A stretch of DNA of 64,000 nt, taken from assembly GCA_945643635.1 (NCBI GenBank), contig CALZFC010000019.1:1322501-1386500 (forward strand). The letters are read 5' to 3'. Made by a program: the position numbers and the translations under genes. The stretch's first letter is position 1, and each line of letters opens with the position of its first letter. Below, piece by piece: positions 13,401-25,293 of this stretch. The DNA is from Allodiplogaster sudhausi. Its lineage: Eukaryota > Nematoda > Chromadorea > Rhabditida > Diplogasteridae. The notes under the pieces are model-generated. The model made no database searches and was not told the DNA's origin. It saw only the letters and a program-made list of their open reading frames with translations.

Positions 13401-14224
13401 TTGAGATGAACTTCCCTTTATAAAAGGGCACGGCAGCACTTGCTAGCTTTCAAAGCTTTATTCCATCGTTTACCAGTAGTCAAATGTAGTTTATTAGGCC
13501 GGTAGTGACTTGCTAAGATGACCTGAGTGCTGACGACTTGGTTGAAGACTTCACTGAGTCGCTTGGGATCGGTGGCCGACGAGGCGATGCCGATGAGGCG
13601 GTACTCGAGCTGCAGCTGCAGCTCCGGAATCTGCAAGAAGCAACAGAGGTACTAATTAATCATTTCTGCATATTACACCGTGCGAGACTTTTTTTTATAG
13701 AAAGACGACCAACTTCCAAGAACGATGCGGCGGCCAAATGGGAGTCCATCTCGTTAGAGTCGAATGTCGCCTGAAAGTATTTTTACTTAAGAGAGAAAAT
13801 GAATTGTGAGGGAAAGAAACCGTCTCGAAGTACATCCAGTCGAATGCACTGCGCAGACTCTCCATCCGCAGCACTCCTTCCAAGTTCAGAGTCAGCGGCG
13901 GAGAGCTGCAGTTGATCAGCTGCAAGCTTCTTTTCTTCGGAAGAACTTTCCCTCAGTAATAAAGATATAAAAAGTGATTATGCGACGGTTAACTCCTCGC
14001 CTTGTAGAGGTAGCTCGAGTGGACGGCAACCACCGCCGCATGGACGTACTCGCGGCGCCCATCCGCCACAACCTCGATGTCGCACAAGCTGAAGATGCAA
14101 ATTTCTCCTGATAGGCTGGACGGGTGGGCGGAGCTTCTAATGGAGCAGGAAAGACAGCCTTACTTAACGAGGCCTGCACGTCGCTGACTGGCGAGGAATT
14201 GGCCGGGAAGAGCCGAGCGCCCAT
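10489..14224 (-). CDS. BTB/BACK domain protein
   Basis: BTB-BACK proteins usually serve as substrate adaptors for Cullin-3 ubiquitin ligases or as scaffolds. The proposed start at 14224-14222 (MGARLFPANSS) joins in phase to a BTB segment, REICIFSLCDIEVVADGRR, then YVHAAVVAVHSSYLYK. Next come LRSAFDWMYFET and a helix with MDSHLAAASFLE, the classic BTB order. LQLEYRLIGIASS and LTPPTISRIWHELD lead to SIDCSLLREDTIICLLSRLT, resembling a BACK domain. Downstream exons read SSRYTIFVNGVPAQLFQIKD and ERLRGIPDPFVAS. The 3' part is Ser/Pro/Asn-rich and ends GSGNPVFKPSDYA at 10489. No kelch repeats are recognised. A GC-AG intron (donor after about 14003) is needed to keep the frame. A 644-bp MITE sits in an intron near the 3' end. 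The N-terminus is the least certain part: a TATA box lies about 410 bp upstream, so the first exon may be further out. Confidence 0.7.
10809..11452. mobile_element. Tc1/mariner-like MITE with long terminal inverted repeats and TA target duplication
   Basis: The ends read CAGTACCGTCCAACATT and its reverse complement, flanked by TA on both sides (10807-10808 and 11453-11454). The inverted arms extend roughly 230 bp each with scattered differences, including matching AT-rich stretches and a shared block around CACCTTCCCTGCAAAG. There is no coding capacity. It lies in an intron of the minus-strand BTB gene. Confidence 0.88.
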
Positions 14225-14636
14225 CGTCGCCAGGAGTAGGCGGGATCGAGAGCGAGAAGGAGTCCCTGAGCGAGGAAGCAGAGAGGTCAGACAGCGACTT
14301 AGATGACCAATCAGAGTGAGGGTGCAGAGAGAGGGAAAGAGAAAGAGCCAAGGGACAGAGAATGGGTGAGAATAGGAAGGGAAATTCACAATGGCTGTGA
14401 GGACGGAAAAAATATTCTTTGAACAAATGTGCGAATGATTGATTGATTTAGAGAAAAAGTAATGAGGGTGTTTAGGGACCTTAAATAGGCAATAATAGAG
14501 AGAATTAGAGCAGGAAAAGAAATGATGCAAGAAGGGAAGAATTAAAGGGGAAAGGACCGGGCATAGGGAGCAGAGGAGGAAGATATCCCAGATGACGAAT
14601 GCTTACTAAAGTGATCATCAGTCTGCGCTCGCAGCC

Positions 14637-14644
14637 CTTTTATA
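14637..14644 (-). promoter_or_regulatory. TATA box, candidate promoter of the BTB gene
   Basis: TATAAAAG followed by GG reads toward the BTB gene. A start codon for a short upstream frame lies about 27 bp downstream. The distance to the proposed BTB start (about 410 bp) implies a 5' exon or an unrecognised upstream start. Confidence 0.5.
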
Positions 14645-15334
14645 CACAGTAGCTGCTAATTTGCCTTCCAAAGTGTACGAGAGTTCCAAAGTACGTGAGA
14701 TCACCGAACAAACGCCCATTTCATCCTCTTTTTATCACCCGCAATTGTTCCAGAAGTTCAAAAATTCTGAATACTGATTTAGTAACTTTACATACATTCC
14801 CCGATATTATTTGCACTTTTCTGAATTTCAATCTTCATTCGTGAGTAATTACGTTTATTTTTCTCATCTGCAGTTATGATAAATGAGATTATCAAGACTG
14901 ACTTCATAAAAGGGTAGTTTCTTTACTTCATAAAAGAGCAGTTTCTTGTCTTTTTTGCGATATGTAAAATTCAGTATCCAAGCCGTTTATCAAATGGATG
15001 TCTTTGTACAGATAAGGAACATGAGATGATCGAATAGCCATGATTGAGTCTCTAGCCGCCGTCTTTTTTTGGAGTCTGAAATGAATGCATCAACTTTTTT
15101 GGCTATATACCCTCATTATTACCCATTTCTTTATAATAATGTATTTCTTGTACTTCTCCAAAATATCTACTGACGAACCCGGCATATGCTGCTCGCCTCG
15201 CGAAGTCGCTTATAGTACCGTCGCTGGTGAGACTCGATCAACTTGCGAGACACCTCAATTATACTGTTAGTTTAGTAATAGTATCACTTTCTACCTAAAA
15301 AAATTTCATTTAAATTAAAATAATTAATCTTTAT
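14645..15334. other. Intergenic, with a 24-bp tandem duplication
   Basis: No convincing gene was found. A 24-bp unit beginning acttcataaaag occurs twice head-to-tail at 14901-14924 and 14925-14948 with three differences. A 61-codon hydrophobic open frame on the plus strand (15085-15270) has no recognisable motif and no coding support. Confidence 0.5.
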
Positions 15335-17249
15335 TTAAATGTAGTAAACGTGTGCCTTTTCTCTCTTGAGCATTCCATTCCACTCGAGGTCAACGAGGCC
15401 GGCTTTCTCTGCAATCGCACGCTTCACACGATGAGCGAACTCGCACGCATCTTCGTTCTTCTCAAACATTAGATCATTCATTCCCTCCAAGTGTAAGCGA
15501 CTGACCAGTCTCTTCATCGGAGGGAGATACCAGACATTGGCGACGATGGCCCAGCTGGTCACCAGATGCCAGAGATATCTGGAAAGGAATAGAAGCAAGG
15601 AGAAGACAGAGAAGGCTGACCCTGCGTAGGAAGTGTCCTGGCTGTCCCAGAAGGCGTCGCCGAGCCTCGCGTCGTATTTGATGGCTATCGGATAGATCGG
15701 GCAGTCCAACTGGCAAGAAGAGGAAGGTTGAAATAAACGGCAGTTCCAGTTTTCCTCCAATTCCTACCTCAAAGGCGCCCTTCTTGAACATCATGACGGA
15801 GGTGTTGTTGACGCAGACGCCTTCGGGAAAGATGAGCAGAGGCGCATTCTTCGGCTCTGCCACATGCGAGCGCATTCTCAAGAGAAGTTACTCAATTTTT
15901 AATAAGAAAAATCTAGTACATAATACCATTCGTAACTACTAATTGTAAGTTTAAAAAATTTCCCAGCCTCGTAGAAACTGCCTTTCTGTCGTCAGATTCC
16001 TGGCGGTTGAACCAAATGTGATTTTCGACCCGACTGAGCATCCACTGGGAAAAGCCTGGAAATGGAAGGAAGTGTTGCGTGACAAAGAGCAAACTCTTGG
16101 AATAGCTCTGATTGCACGTTCGGTAATGGATGTCCTTCAACTACAATTTGAATTAGAAGAATGTAATCCTGGCCAAGGAGGCTGCAGACGGGGTAGGCCT
16201 GGCCAGTGAGCGCGTAAGTGTTGTCGAGAGAGAGGACGAGCGCGTCCAGGGGAGAAGTGTGATTCGCCACACAGATCGAGCTGACCGTTGTGCGGTTCTC
16301 TCTTCAACAAAGCTCTCCACTGCTCTGCTATGTCATATTCTAACATTGTAGTCTTCCTGGAAAGAGTGCCTCTAACTGATCGTGGAAGTAAACGATGCAC
16401 GAGGAGGCGTGCGAGAGAGTTCGGAAGCAGATTCGCAGGGCCAATTCGCCAAGCCACTTCCGTCGCCTATCAATTTATATCGCCCCTTTTTATTCGGAAG
16501 CTTGTTTCTTAAAGATAGATGAAACTTTTAATAATGGTTGAAAGAAGAAACTCTTTGCCGGGGACGACGTGGACGAGCAGGCAGATGACGACGGTGCTCG
16601 GGCCGAAGATGACAAAGACGCAGACTCGCACCGGCATTAGCAGCAAGTACCGGACGAAGAGCCCCGCCAGCCACACTAGCCACAGGCGCCAGCTAAACAA
16701 TATCCAGCACTCTTTTTTACATTCTTCCCAAACTTAATTATTCACTATTTACATGGATTGGAACCTGATTTTCTGGAAGGCGCGTCGATTGCGAGTGAGC
16801 AGATTCCAGGATGGAAGCTTCTCGGCACGGAAGCACTGAGTCACGTCATCGGCGATGATCGCCTCCACTCCTGCCTGAGAAGACAAGGACATATTACTGT
16901 AGTATCAAATTACGGTAGCCTACCGTAATGAAGTCGAGTGTATCGTCGGCAATGAGCCAGATGCTCGAAGAGTACTTGGTTTTGTCCTTTCCCGTCAGCT
17001 TCGCGTCAAGGCGCGCCGTTTTATTCCGTTCGATGATGGCTGTGGAGGAAAGAGGCATTTGAGGATAAGTTTATATTAAAGTAAGAACTATCTCGAACCC
17101 ATGTCAGGCGTGAGTTGGAAGGAAGCGGCAGTCTTGGAGAGAGGAAGGCGAGGGAGCGGAGGGGGAGAGCCGCTGCTGCGGTCGCTGTCACTCTCCGCAG
17201 TCGCCACTGGGGGAACCAGCGCCTGCTTCTCCTCGGTCGTTGCTTCCAT
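15335..17249 (-). CDS. Glycerol-3-phosphate acyltransferase, GPAT3/4 (AGPAT9) family
   Basis: This ER membrane enzyme transfers an acyl chain to glycerol-3-phosphate, the first step of phospholipid and triacylglycerol synthesis. It starts MEATTEEKQALVPP at 17249. The N-terminal GPAT3/4 signature follows (LDFITAGVEAIIADDVTQCF, then LPSWNLLTRN). A hydrophobic block (VWLAGLFVRYLLLMP, then FVIFGPSTVVICLLV) provides membrane segments. Acyltransferase motif I is ANHTSPLDALVL (H-x4-D). FNRQESDDR follows as motif II. Motif III is FPEGVCVNNTSVMMFKKGAF, and PIYPIAIKYD matches motif IV. Motif III has Val where the family usually has Thr (FPEGT). The end is LKREKAHVYYI with a TAA at 15335-15337. The order and content of motifs match GPAT3/4 rather than AGPAT1/2. 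Confidence 0.9.
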
Positions 17250-18368
17250 TATCGAACCCCACTGAAGAGAGAGAGGAGAGAGAGATGGAGAGAGAGAGAG
17301 ATGGAGAGAGAGATAAAGAGGAAAGTGGAGTACAGCTTTTCAGGGTAGGAAGAAACAATAAGAGAAACAGTCTCCTGTTATGGAACCTCAAGAAGAACGA
17401 TGAGCATGTCAAGGAGTGTCTCGCGAATGCCGAGATTGAGACCGAAGAGAGAGCAGACGCAGACAACAAAGACAGCGAGAGAGAGCGAACGGAGATAGAG
17501 AGAGACGGCAGACGAGAGCAGAGACAAGAGCAGCTGAGGAGACAACCGCATCGTGGCTGTTGGGAGGGGAAGAGTGGAGGGATCAAATGCGGTACAAGGA
17601 AAACAATGCATCTGTGCTAATTTGTGGAAATGTCTGGAAACACGCAGCAGTAATCTGTAGGCAGTGGATCAAGGAAAACAGATTTAATTTAAAATTGCTT
17701 TTAACATAAAAGACCGAACTGAGCCTCCCTTTGTTACTAGAATCTTCCATTTTACGGGAATGTATGTATGTACATATGTAGATATGCATATACATATTCA
17801 TTTGCATCAGGAATGTTCCTTGCAACTTTCATACAAATCGATGATATATGTACATATGAATGTACAATACATGCATACAGTTGACTGTTCAGGAAGTGCT
17901 AATTCTTCAGCGAAAAAGTCTTTCGTTTTACTGCCAATGACGGGAAGCGATAGAGAAATGCACCCTCCCATACTTGTAATTGGAAGATTCCCATATGACA
18001 TTTCTTATATTAGCGTGTAGCAAATCATTCCAATGCATCGAAAACAGTTTCAGATGAGAAACGAAATGCCTCCGTGTAATCTATACCAAATCTCAATTAA
18101 ACTTTCCGCATACATGATTATGTATATACAGTACCGCCCACGATATACAGTACGCATACATGATTATGTATATACAATATTCGCTCTATGGCGCGTAATT
18201 CAACGCGGCTCGTAGCGGCCCGAGCGGCTCGGAGCGGCTCGAGCCGCTCGGAACCGCTCGAGCCGTATCCCCTCGCTCGTGGGCGGTACTGTACATACAT
18301 ATGTATATTTCATCTAAATTCCGAAATGATCAGTAGATGTGAAAGTCTGCAATGTTGTCGTATTCAGG
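17250..18368. other. Intergenic region upstream of the divergent GPAT and protease genes
   Basis: It holds purine-rich GA tracts (about 17262-17340), TACAT/ATGTATG-rich low-complexity sequence (17761-17880), and a small MITE annotated separately. No gene is seen. Confidence 0.6.
18129..18291. mobile_element. Small MITE related to the element at 10.8 kb
   Basis: The ends read CAGTACCGCCCACGA and its reverse complement, flanked by TA (18127-18128 and 18292-18293). The first eight bases and the CC at positions 10-11 match the 10.8-kb MITE. The interior contains a GC-rich palindrome (perfect 16-bp core AGCGGCTCGAGCCGCT at 18233-18248). A 24-bp segment beginning cgcatacatgatta occurs both just outside (18107-18130) and inside (18153-18176). 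Confidence 0.78.
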
Positions 18369-20071
18369 ATGAAACTCGCTTGGCTGCTTGCGATCGTCTT
18401 CTTTGACTCCACAAAGGCTGAATTTTTTAAATGTTAGATAATAGAAAGGAAAACTGTATTGAGTTCTTTGCGATAATTGACAAGATAATCGGGCAGAATT
18501 GCGCAATATCTCTAATTGCAGTCCCCGACGAGAACAGCTTCACTCGACTGACTCGCGAGGAGAATGAGGAACTTAATAGGATCTGCGGCAATTACTCACG
18601 TCCGTATTTTCAGTAGTTTTATACTTATTTTTTTATTTCTAAATTCATATTTGGGATAGAAAATATGCGATGCCTTCAAGATCACAAGGGAATAGTGAAG
18701 ATTGACGACGGAGAGCTCGCAAAGCGAGGACAGTTTCCATGGGCGGCTATCATCGAGGGGCATGGTGTGTGAGGTGCGCTCTTGGCCATGACACATTGAA
18801 GTCCTTGCCCAGACGGTGGGAACCGTAGCCGGCACTGCTCTGCCACTGTGATCTCTCGTCGCCACGCAGTTACCGCCGCTCACTGCGTTGTGGACATTTT
18901 CATCTCCAAAGGGCCGTGTCTAAAGTTCGTTTCCTCGCTTAAATCTGCTAACTTCATGAGCTTAAAAATGAGATCTACATAATACCTTTCTTTAAAATAG
19001 AAATCAATAAATCCAGCGGCGAACGAGCGTCTTTACGGCACGAAATCGCATACGAGTACTGGTTCGGACAAGCTGTCCTCGCGTACGGAGGCTTGTGCCA
19101 GATCACGGATTCGGTCATCCGAGATCCCGAGTGCGACAAAGACGACATGAAAGTACCGCTTTACATTGTTGATTTAAGGAGTCGCGAAACAAGCTATGTA
19201 CATACATATGTATGTATGTATGTACTTTTTCAATTTGAGAGAGTCAAAATCAAGTCGGTGGCATTCGACGTGCGCTATCGGAACAACAATTGCAACTATT
19301 TCGACTTTGCAATTCTTGAAACTGAGCAAGACATGGAGGTTATCGTTGGGAAAGGAAAGATGAAGAAGAAAGCAATGGAATGGACTTGAATTCCAGCTGG
19401 ACATTTCTGGTGGCAGCGCAGTGCCGATCTGCTTGCCGGCGCCCTCCTTCAGCCCCCTTCCCTTCGTCTCCTTCTATGGATTCGGTTTAGTCACTGACAA
19501 GCCTCACTTAAATGACGATCCAGACACGTTTAAACTCGAGAACAAGCACCCCCACTCTCGTCTCCGCTTTGGTGCGGGATTTATTCAAGCCGTATGCGAT
19601 CATTTTACTGCTCATCTGGAAAGAGCGTAGGAAAAAACCTTTTTTTTAGGACGGAGCGCAAGGCCGCCTTAGAGTGTCGACTGAAAAATACATCTCGCAG
19701 TTGGCGGCTGGAAACAATGATAAGTTCACGATCAACGGATATCTCAATTATGTCAGTTGAAGTCGCACTCATTTGGAGTTGTTTAAGAAATTACTTGTGA
19801 AGAAGATATAGAAGAACAGAGTTATCATTTGTATTCCAGGGAGACAGCGGCGGTGGTCTCTTTACTCAGAGAAGCGATCATCGGATGGTGGTAGGCACTC
19901 TTCATTCCTTCTCAATCAGTCTCTCTTCTTCCATTCCAGTTGCTGGGCACGGCGAGTGTGACCCATCGCCATCCCTTCTCATACTTCAGTGATGTCAGTG
20001 AAGAGATGGACGACATCTGCGAACTCGTTGGCGTCTGTCCCGGCGAAGAGAACTCAATGAAATCATCATGA
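18369..20071 (+). CDS. Secreted chymotrypsin-fold (S1) serine protease A
   Basis: A signal peptide (MKLAWLLAIVFFDSTKA) begins at 18369. It is followed by the nematode-type pro-region (LTREENEELNRICGN) and KRGQFPWAAIIE, equivalent to the mature N-terminal strand. The catalytic triad is visible: His in AVTAAHCV (about 18869-18890), Asp in CNYFDFAIL, and Ser in GDSGGGL (about 19840-19860). Exon phases are compatible throughout, with introns of about 50-150 bp. LLGTASVTHR and FSDVSEEMDDICELVGVC form the C-terminal strand and helix. The pocket-floor Asp six residues before the active Ser, typical of trypsin, is not evident, so the specificity is unlikely to be simply tryptic. The TGA is at 20069-20071. 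A homologous gene lies 1.2 kb downstream in the same orientation. Possible roles are digestion or host/environment interaction, which is inference. Confidence 0.88.
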
Positions 20072-20571
20072 GTTCTCGCCTGATTCCCAATGATTGATAC
20101 AATAATATTGAAAGATTCAAAAGAGGATTCCCAGATGACTTCGCATGCTTTATCGATGTGAAAAAATGTTACTCAAATAAACAGCATTCCAATGATGATT
20201 CGACAACAGCTTCAGATAAGATGAAGAAACAGTCCTCCCGAATTTTAGTCAATCCAAAGCTTGATTTTTCAACATAGTAATAAATTACACCTTACATACA
20301 TACATACATTGATATAAATACAGAAATAGTCTACACTTACATATATGTACATGTGTTTGTATATGCATGTATTTCTTAATCTTTTGTATTAAAGATGAAA
20401 CTGCTGCTTTCGTTCTTCATCTATGGCTCTTCTTGAATTATTTTAAGATTAGGTCAGTTTGAGATCAGCTTCGCTCGCTTGACTCCTATTGTGGCATGAT
20501 TTGTGTTTCACGTCTGCATTCTTTTTAATGGTGATTTTCAAGATAATAAGGAAGTGAGGAAGGTGAAACAA

Positions 20572-20880
20572 GATTCAAAAGATGATTCCCAGACGACTTC
20601 GCATGCTTTATCGATGTGAAAAATGTTCCTCAAATAAACAGCATTTCAATGATGATTCGACACCGGATTCAGAAAGAGGAGAATATGCAAGGCGAGGACA
20701 GTTTGGATGGGCGGCTCAGTCGAGACTGGCGAAGACGGTGTGTGAGTTGTACACAAGAGAGAGCTCCTTCTCAAAAGACACAAGCCATGGAACATTCCAG
20801 ACAGGAAAGTGACTGCAGATTCCCAGCCCCCTTCTCTGCTCCACCAAAACGCCCCCTCCACTCATATACAGCTCATTCTC
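20572..20880 (+). pseudogene. Decayed third S1 protease fragment
   Basis: 20572-20672 is about 90% similar by eye to the 3' flank of protease A at 20116-20217 (both contain ttcgcatgctttatcgatg). Directly after it, 20687-20725 reads gcaaggcgaggacagttt...tgggcggct, which matches the KRGQFPWAA exon of protease A with substitutions that remove the Pro. No catalytic His or Ser exon remains. Confidence 0.65.
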
Positions 20881-21287
20881 TGCTGTATTATTGACTCTTT
20901 TCTGTTTCATCATTTATCCCTCTTATAAAAAGTCAAATGAATTATGCTATTCATTGTCCATTTGATTTGAAACTAAAAGCTATTTCTAAAAGGCATGAAA
21001 AAGCGGAATACTTCGAGAAGCCGTCTTCTCTGCGGCCGAGGCGAACACAGCTGTCTATGCATAAAAAAATGTGCATAAATATTAGCCTTTATAGTGGCAT
21101 CTGTCCAAACGAAATTTACTGAGCATTCTCATTGATTCCGACAATAAATGTTATTATTTTAAGCGAAAGAAGCACTTTTATCTAAGAAGAGACAAAAAGA
21201 TTCCCAGGCTTGTCATTATTTATAACTCTTTTTATTGAGAGCAAAAAAGTTCTTAAATTTCTTAAGATCGCCCTTGCTCTACGTAAT

Positions 21288-23303
21288 ATGGTGAAGTCTC
21301 TACTTGTTCTCCCTCTGCTCCTGCTTCTACCGGCCTTTAAAGAATGTTTGGAAAACCTACATTTCTTTGAACGTATGTTTCATATTTTTTTTATCAATGG
21401 AAGTGCTTGGCAAAGATTCTATCTTCGCCAGAGCTGACAATTTTGTTACATAAGTACATAAATATGAAAACAATTCACTCATTAATTTTTTTTTCAGTAC
21501 CGTCAGTCGAATTCAGAAAACTCGATGATAAAGAAAATGATGTGCTTAATGAAATCTGCGGAAAGCTTCCACGTAAAGAAACCGATTAAAAGCTCTTCGT
21601 TTTCATTTCAATTATCCCTGCAATCGCAGTATTCATTCTTTTTGCTTCCTTGGAAGGCCAGAATGCGTCAAAACATTTTGCTTGCCTGTTTCCTCAGATT
21701 CATCTCGCAAACGAACCAAAGTGGACAACGGGGCACTCGCTCATCGCAACCAATTTCCATGGGCAGCAGTCATCGAAGAACACGACGGAGAGAGTAGGTG
21801 GACGCCCTGCCTCTTTTCTCGTCCTTTTATATCCTTTTATATCCCATCTTACTCCCACTCTCTCTCCCTCACTCTCCCTTTCTCTCATCCTCTCTCTCCC
21901 TCTCTCTCTACATTTCTCTCTCTCTCCATTTCTCTCCCTCTCTCTATCTCTTTCTCTCCCTTTTTCTCTCTCTCTATCTTTCTATTCCTTTCTCTCTCTC
22001 TCTTTCTCTATCTCCCTTTCTCTCTATCTCTCTCTCCTTTTCGATATCAAACGAATCTGTTCTGCCACCTTGGTCTCTCCTCGCCATGCAGTCACTTCAG
22101 CCCACTGTCTCTTCAAAGAGGAAATCTACTCGCCGACCTGCAAGTTTGTGAAATATTATATAAGTATCTAATATTTGTGAAGGTAATTTGTGTGCACGTT
22201 GGCAAGAGGGAGAGTTCTTTGCTGTGCAGAGTCTTTGTTGTGACAGACCCTCCGAAGTCTACATGAATATATCCTTCTACTGCGAAGCAAACGACGCTTA
22301 CAGGAATGGCGATACCTATCTCGCTTTTGGCGGCATCTGCCATGGGGTTCTTTATATATACAAATTCAGTTACATTTTTTTGAATATTTTCACACATTTA
22401 GGACCAGTTCGCGGAGAAAGATAAAGGTTGCGAGGAGGATGATCTGCAGGTTGGACAATCAATGGAGAGGAGACAGAAATGGCAGAGGGAATGCATCCAT
22501 GACTGGATATTCATTCTTTCAGCGATATCCTATCGTTGCTGTGGCGGCAGCGAGGAGGTGGAGGGACGACTGCAAACTCTTTGACTTTGCCATCGTTGAG
22601 ATCAGCAAAGACATTGAGGCAAGTGGAGAGAGAGGGAACAGATAAAGGAGAGAGAAAAGAGAGAGAGCGAGAGAATGAGTGATACAAATAGGATGAAAGA
22701 AAGGCCAAAAAATAGAGAAATATTGAAGAATTAAAAAAAGTGAGTGATTGAGAACATAAGCTCTTTTACTGGCCCTTTTTCAGCTCGAATTCACGGATTG
22801 CACAATTTTTTTCTCGACTGTAGTCACTTTACTCCTAATTGTATATATTTATAATTTTTTTAAAAAGTTCGACATCGACGGCGGAAGCCTTCTTCCAGCG
22901 TGCCTGGCAACTGAAGCCTTCCCCCTGCCACAGTTTGCATCCTTTGCCGGCTGGGGTCTTGTGAAGAGTGAGAATGGAAAGAAGGGAGGCGAACGCAGAA
23001 CACAGCTCAGATATGCCAATGGAAGAATCGAGGTATTGAGAGAATGAAGCATTGCGTTCATTTGTTTTTATTAGAAGAAAAATTTTTTAATTTAATTCTT
23101 GCAAAATACATGTATTCATTTTTTTTACCACTCATAGGCAGACATTATAAGCGAAAGGGATCCGGAAAAGGCCCACGGCCTTATCCACTTCTGGACGAAC
23201 GACATAGCGGATCACGAAGTGGATGCCGCCGAGCTGGACGAAGAAGCTACGCCCGGCGCTGCCTTGAACGATGTCAGAGTAGATAGGGAGAGAGAGAGAG
23301 AGC

Positions 23304-23346
<43 letters not shown>

Positions 23347-23793
23347 AGAGAGATGGAGAGAGAAGGGCGAGAAAGAGAATGAGAGAAAGAGGGAGATGGC
23401 GAGAGAACGGGGAAGGGAGTCGGTGATCAAGTGGCCCGAAGGGAATTAAGAGCAGTGCTTCTATTTATATCTGCGTCTCTATAAAGATAGACGATTCCTG
23501 ACAGTACCTGATTCAGGGAGACAGTGGCAGCGGCCTGATTACGCGAAGCTCTTGTTATCGTACTATTGTTAGAAATTTCTCCACTTTTAATTGAGCAATG
23601 AATTGTAATTGTAATGAAAATTTACCTAATTTGTAAATAAATTAGTTTATTTATGGAGTCTTTAAAGGTGATCGGCACGGCCAGCTTCACTTCCGCCTAC
23701 CCGAACGGCTACTTCAGCGACGTCCGCAGTCAAGTCCGAGCAGTCTGCGACCTCACGGGCATCTGCCCGACTGAGAGAGATTGCCGTTACTAA
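21288..23793 (+). CDS. Secreted chymotrypsin-fold (S1) serine protease B
   Basis: This is a paralogue of protease A with the same exon plan. The signal peptide MVKSLLVLPLLLLLPAF starts at 21288. KLDDKENDVLNEICGK is the pro-region and RNQFPWAAVIEEHDGE the first strand. SPRHAVTSAHCLF carries the catalytic His, CKLFDFAIVEI the Asp and GDSGSGLIT the Ser. It ends CDLTGICPTERDCRY with TAA at 23791-23793. Two introns are unusual. The one ending near 22090 has no AG between 21800 and 22088, so the only acceptor removes part of the conserved exon while keeping the frame. The one beginning after 22620 has a consensus GC donor (gcaagt). Intron 21797-22090 is a CT-rich tract, and another intron carries (GA)n at 23287-23345. 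It may be functional or an early pseudogene. Confidence 0.82.
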
Positions 23794-24425
23794 GGAATGC
23801 CATTCTTCGTTCTCCCCGTTCCCTCTCTGCTCATATTTCCCAGAGATCCCTTTCATCTCACCTTTACTCTCCCCTTACATCCCTTTTCGCACTCATCTTT
23901 TTAATGCCCCAATGTTGAACCCATTTTTTCCTACAATATTGGCGACTTTCATTTGACATCGCATAATTTCTTGTTGGATGGTTGGATGAAGCAGCAATCC
24001 CCGCCACGAGTCTGAATGCTACTTTTATGTTTGATTGCCACAGCAACGACGCCTCTTTCATCCACTCGGCAGGTGATAATGATAGGATGGGATGACCACA
24101 GAAGAGGTTGTTGGAGAGAAACAGAGAGACGAGTTTCGAACAGAGAAAATAAAATAACACAGCAATGTAACATTGCGAGAGAAAGAGGACTGACATTAAT
24201 CCTCACAATAACACTGCTCGCCTAATCTCGTTATCTTCTCTTGGCGGATAAACGAAAAGGCAGTTTATCTTCAAGTGCCTTTCACAGACTCCATAATCAC
24301 GTGCGCTGTTCATTCGCAGGTGGAGGAAGTAGACTCGAGGCGGAAGAGTTGCATAGACTACTTCGAATCAAATTAACCATTATTTTGAGAGAACGAGATA
24401 TAAAGAGACGGAAATAGAGAGCGGC

Positions 24426-24479
<54 letters not shown>

Positions 24480-24780
24480 ATGAGAAGTATATCGAAAATA
24501 TGCAGGAAGGACAGGAAGATTGAGAGAGTAGGCAAAAAAATACGCGATGAAATAAAGGGGCGGCCGAATCCTCACGATGAAATCCTCTTATCCAACAGAG
24601 CTTTCCGCAGAGCTCTTCTCTGCCTCTCAACCCCTGCTCCGGCTCTCATCGATTGAAGTTCAAAATGGTTTACACGACTTCTGTCATTCTCAAGACGATC
24701 GCGCATCTCGGTTGGCTAAACAATTTATATTTCAAGTGCTTTTCTTTGATTTCATAAAGCAGTTATTATTATTAATTGCC
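23794..24780. other. Intergenic, with a GA microsatellite
   Basis: No gene is supported. It contains (GA)n at about 24433-24475. A short hydrophobic open frame starting at 24664 could be an upstream exon of the next gene, but no splice phase joins it convincingly. Confidence 0.5.
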
Positions 24781-24949
24781 ATGACCATATTCATTATGAT
24801 TTCTCTGCCTTGAGCTGTTCTTTTGGCGGTATCGTCAGTTATTAATGGTCAGCAGGCTGAGACCGTAGATCTCAGCAAGTTCAATGCCACCGAATTTGTT
24901 CAACATATCAAGGAAGCTGGTATGGTTAAGAATCAATTCGGGGAAATAG

Positions 24950-24985
<36 letters not shown>

Positions 24986-25239
24986 GGAGAGAGAGAGAGA
25001 TGGTTGTAATTGTAGTACAAGAGGAAACGGAATCATCCTCACCACATCCATGACAAAAATGCTCTCCGATTGGTGATGACTAACATGCTAATCTTGAGAG
25101 GATTCCTCTTATACAAAAAAGGCAGTGTGAATCATCGACTGACTAGGAGATCAGAAGCAACCTTGCAAAAGGAGCATCGATAAAAAAAATGTGTGGATGA
25201 AGGAACAAAGAGAAACGAGGGAGTGAGAGAGAGAGAAAA

Positions 25240-25293
<54 letters not shown>

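Noticed and set aside
13418..13436. TATAAAAGGG on the plus strand
   Set aside because: It lies inside the minus-strand BTB gene, is part of a CCCTTTATAAAAGGG palindrome, and no plus-strand gene follows.
15085..15270. 61-codon hydrophobic plus-strand open frame
   Set aside because: AT-rich, with no splice context, homology or promoter; likely chance.
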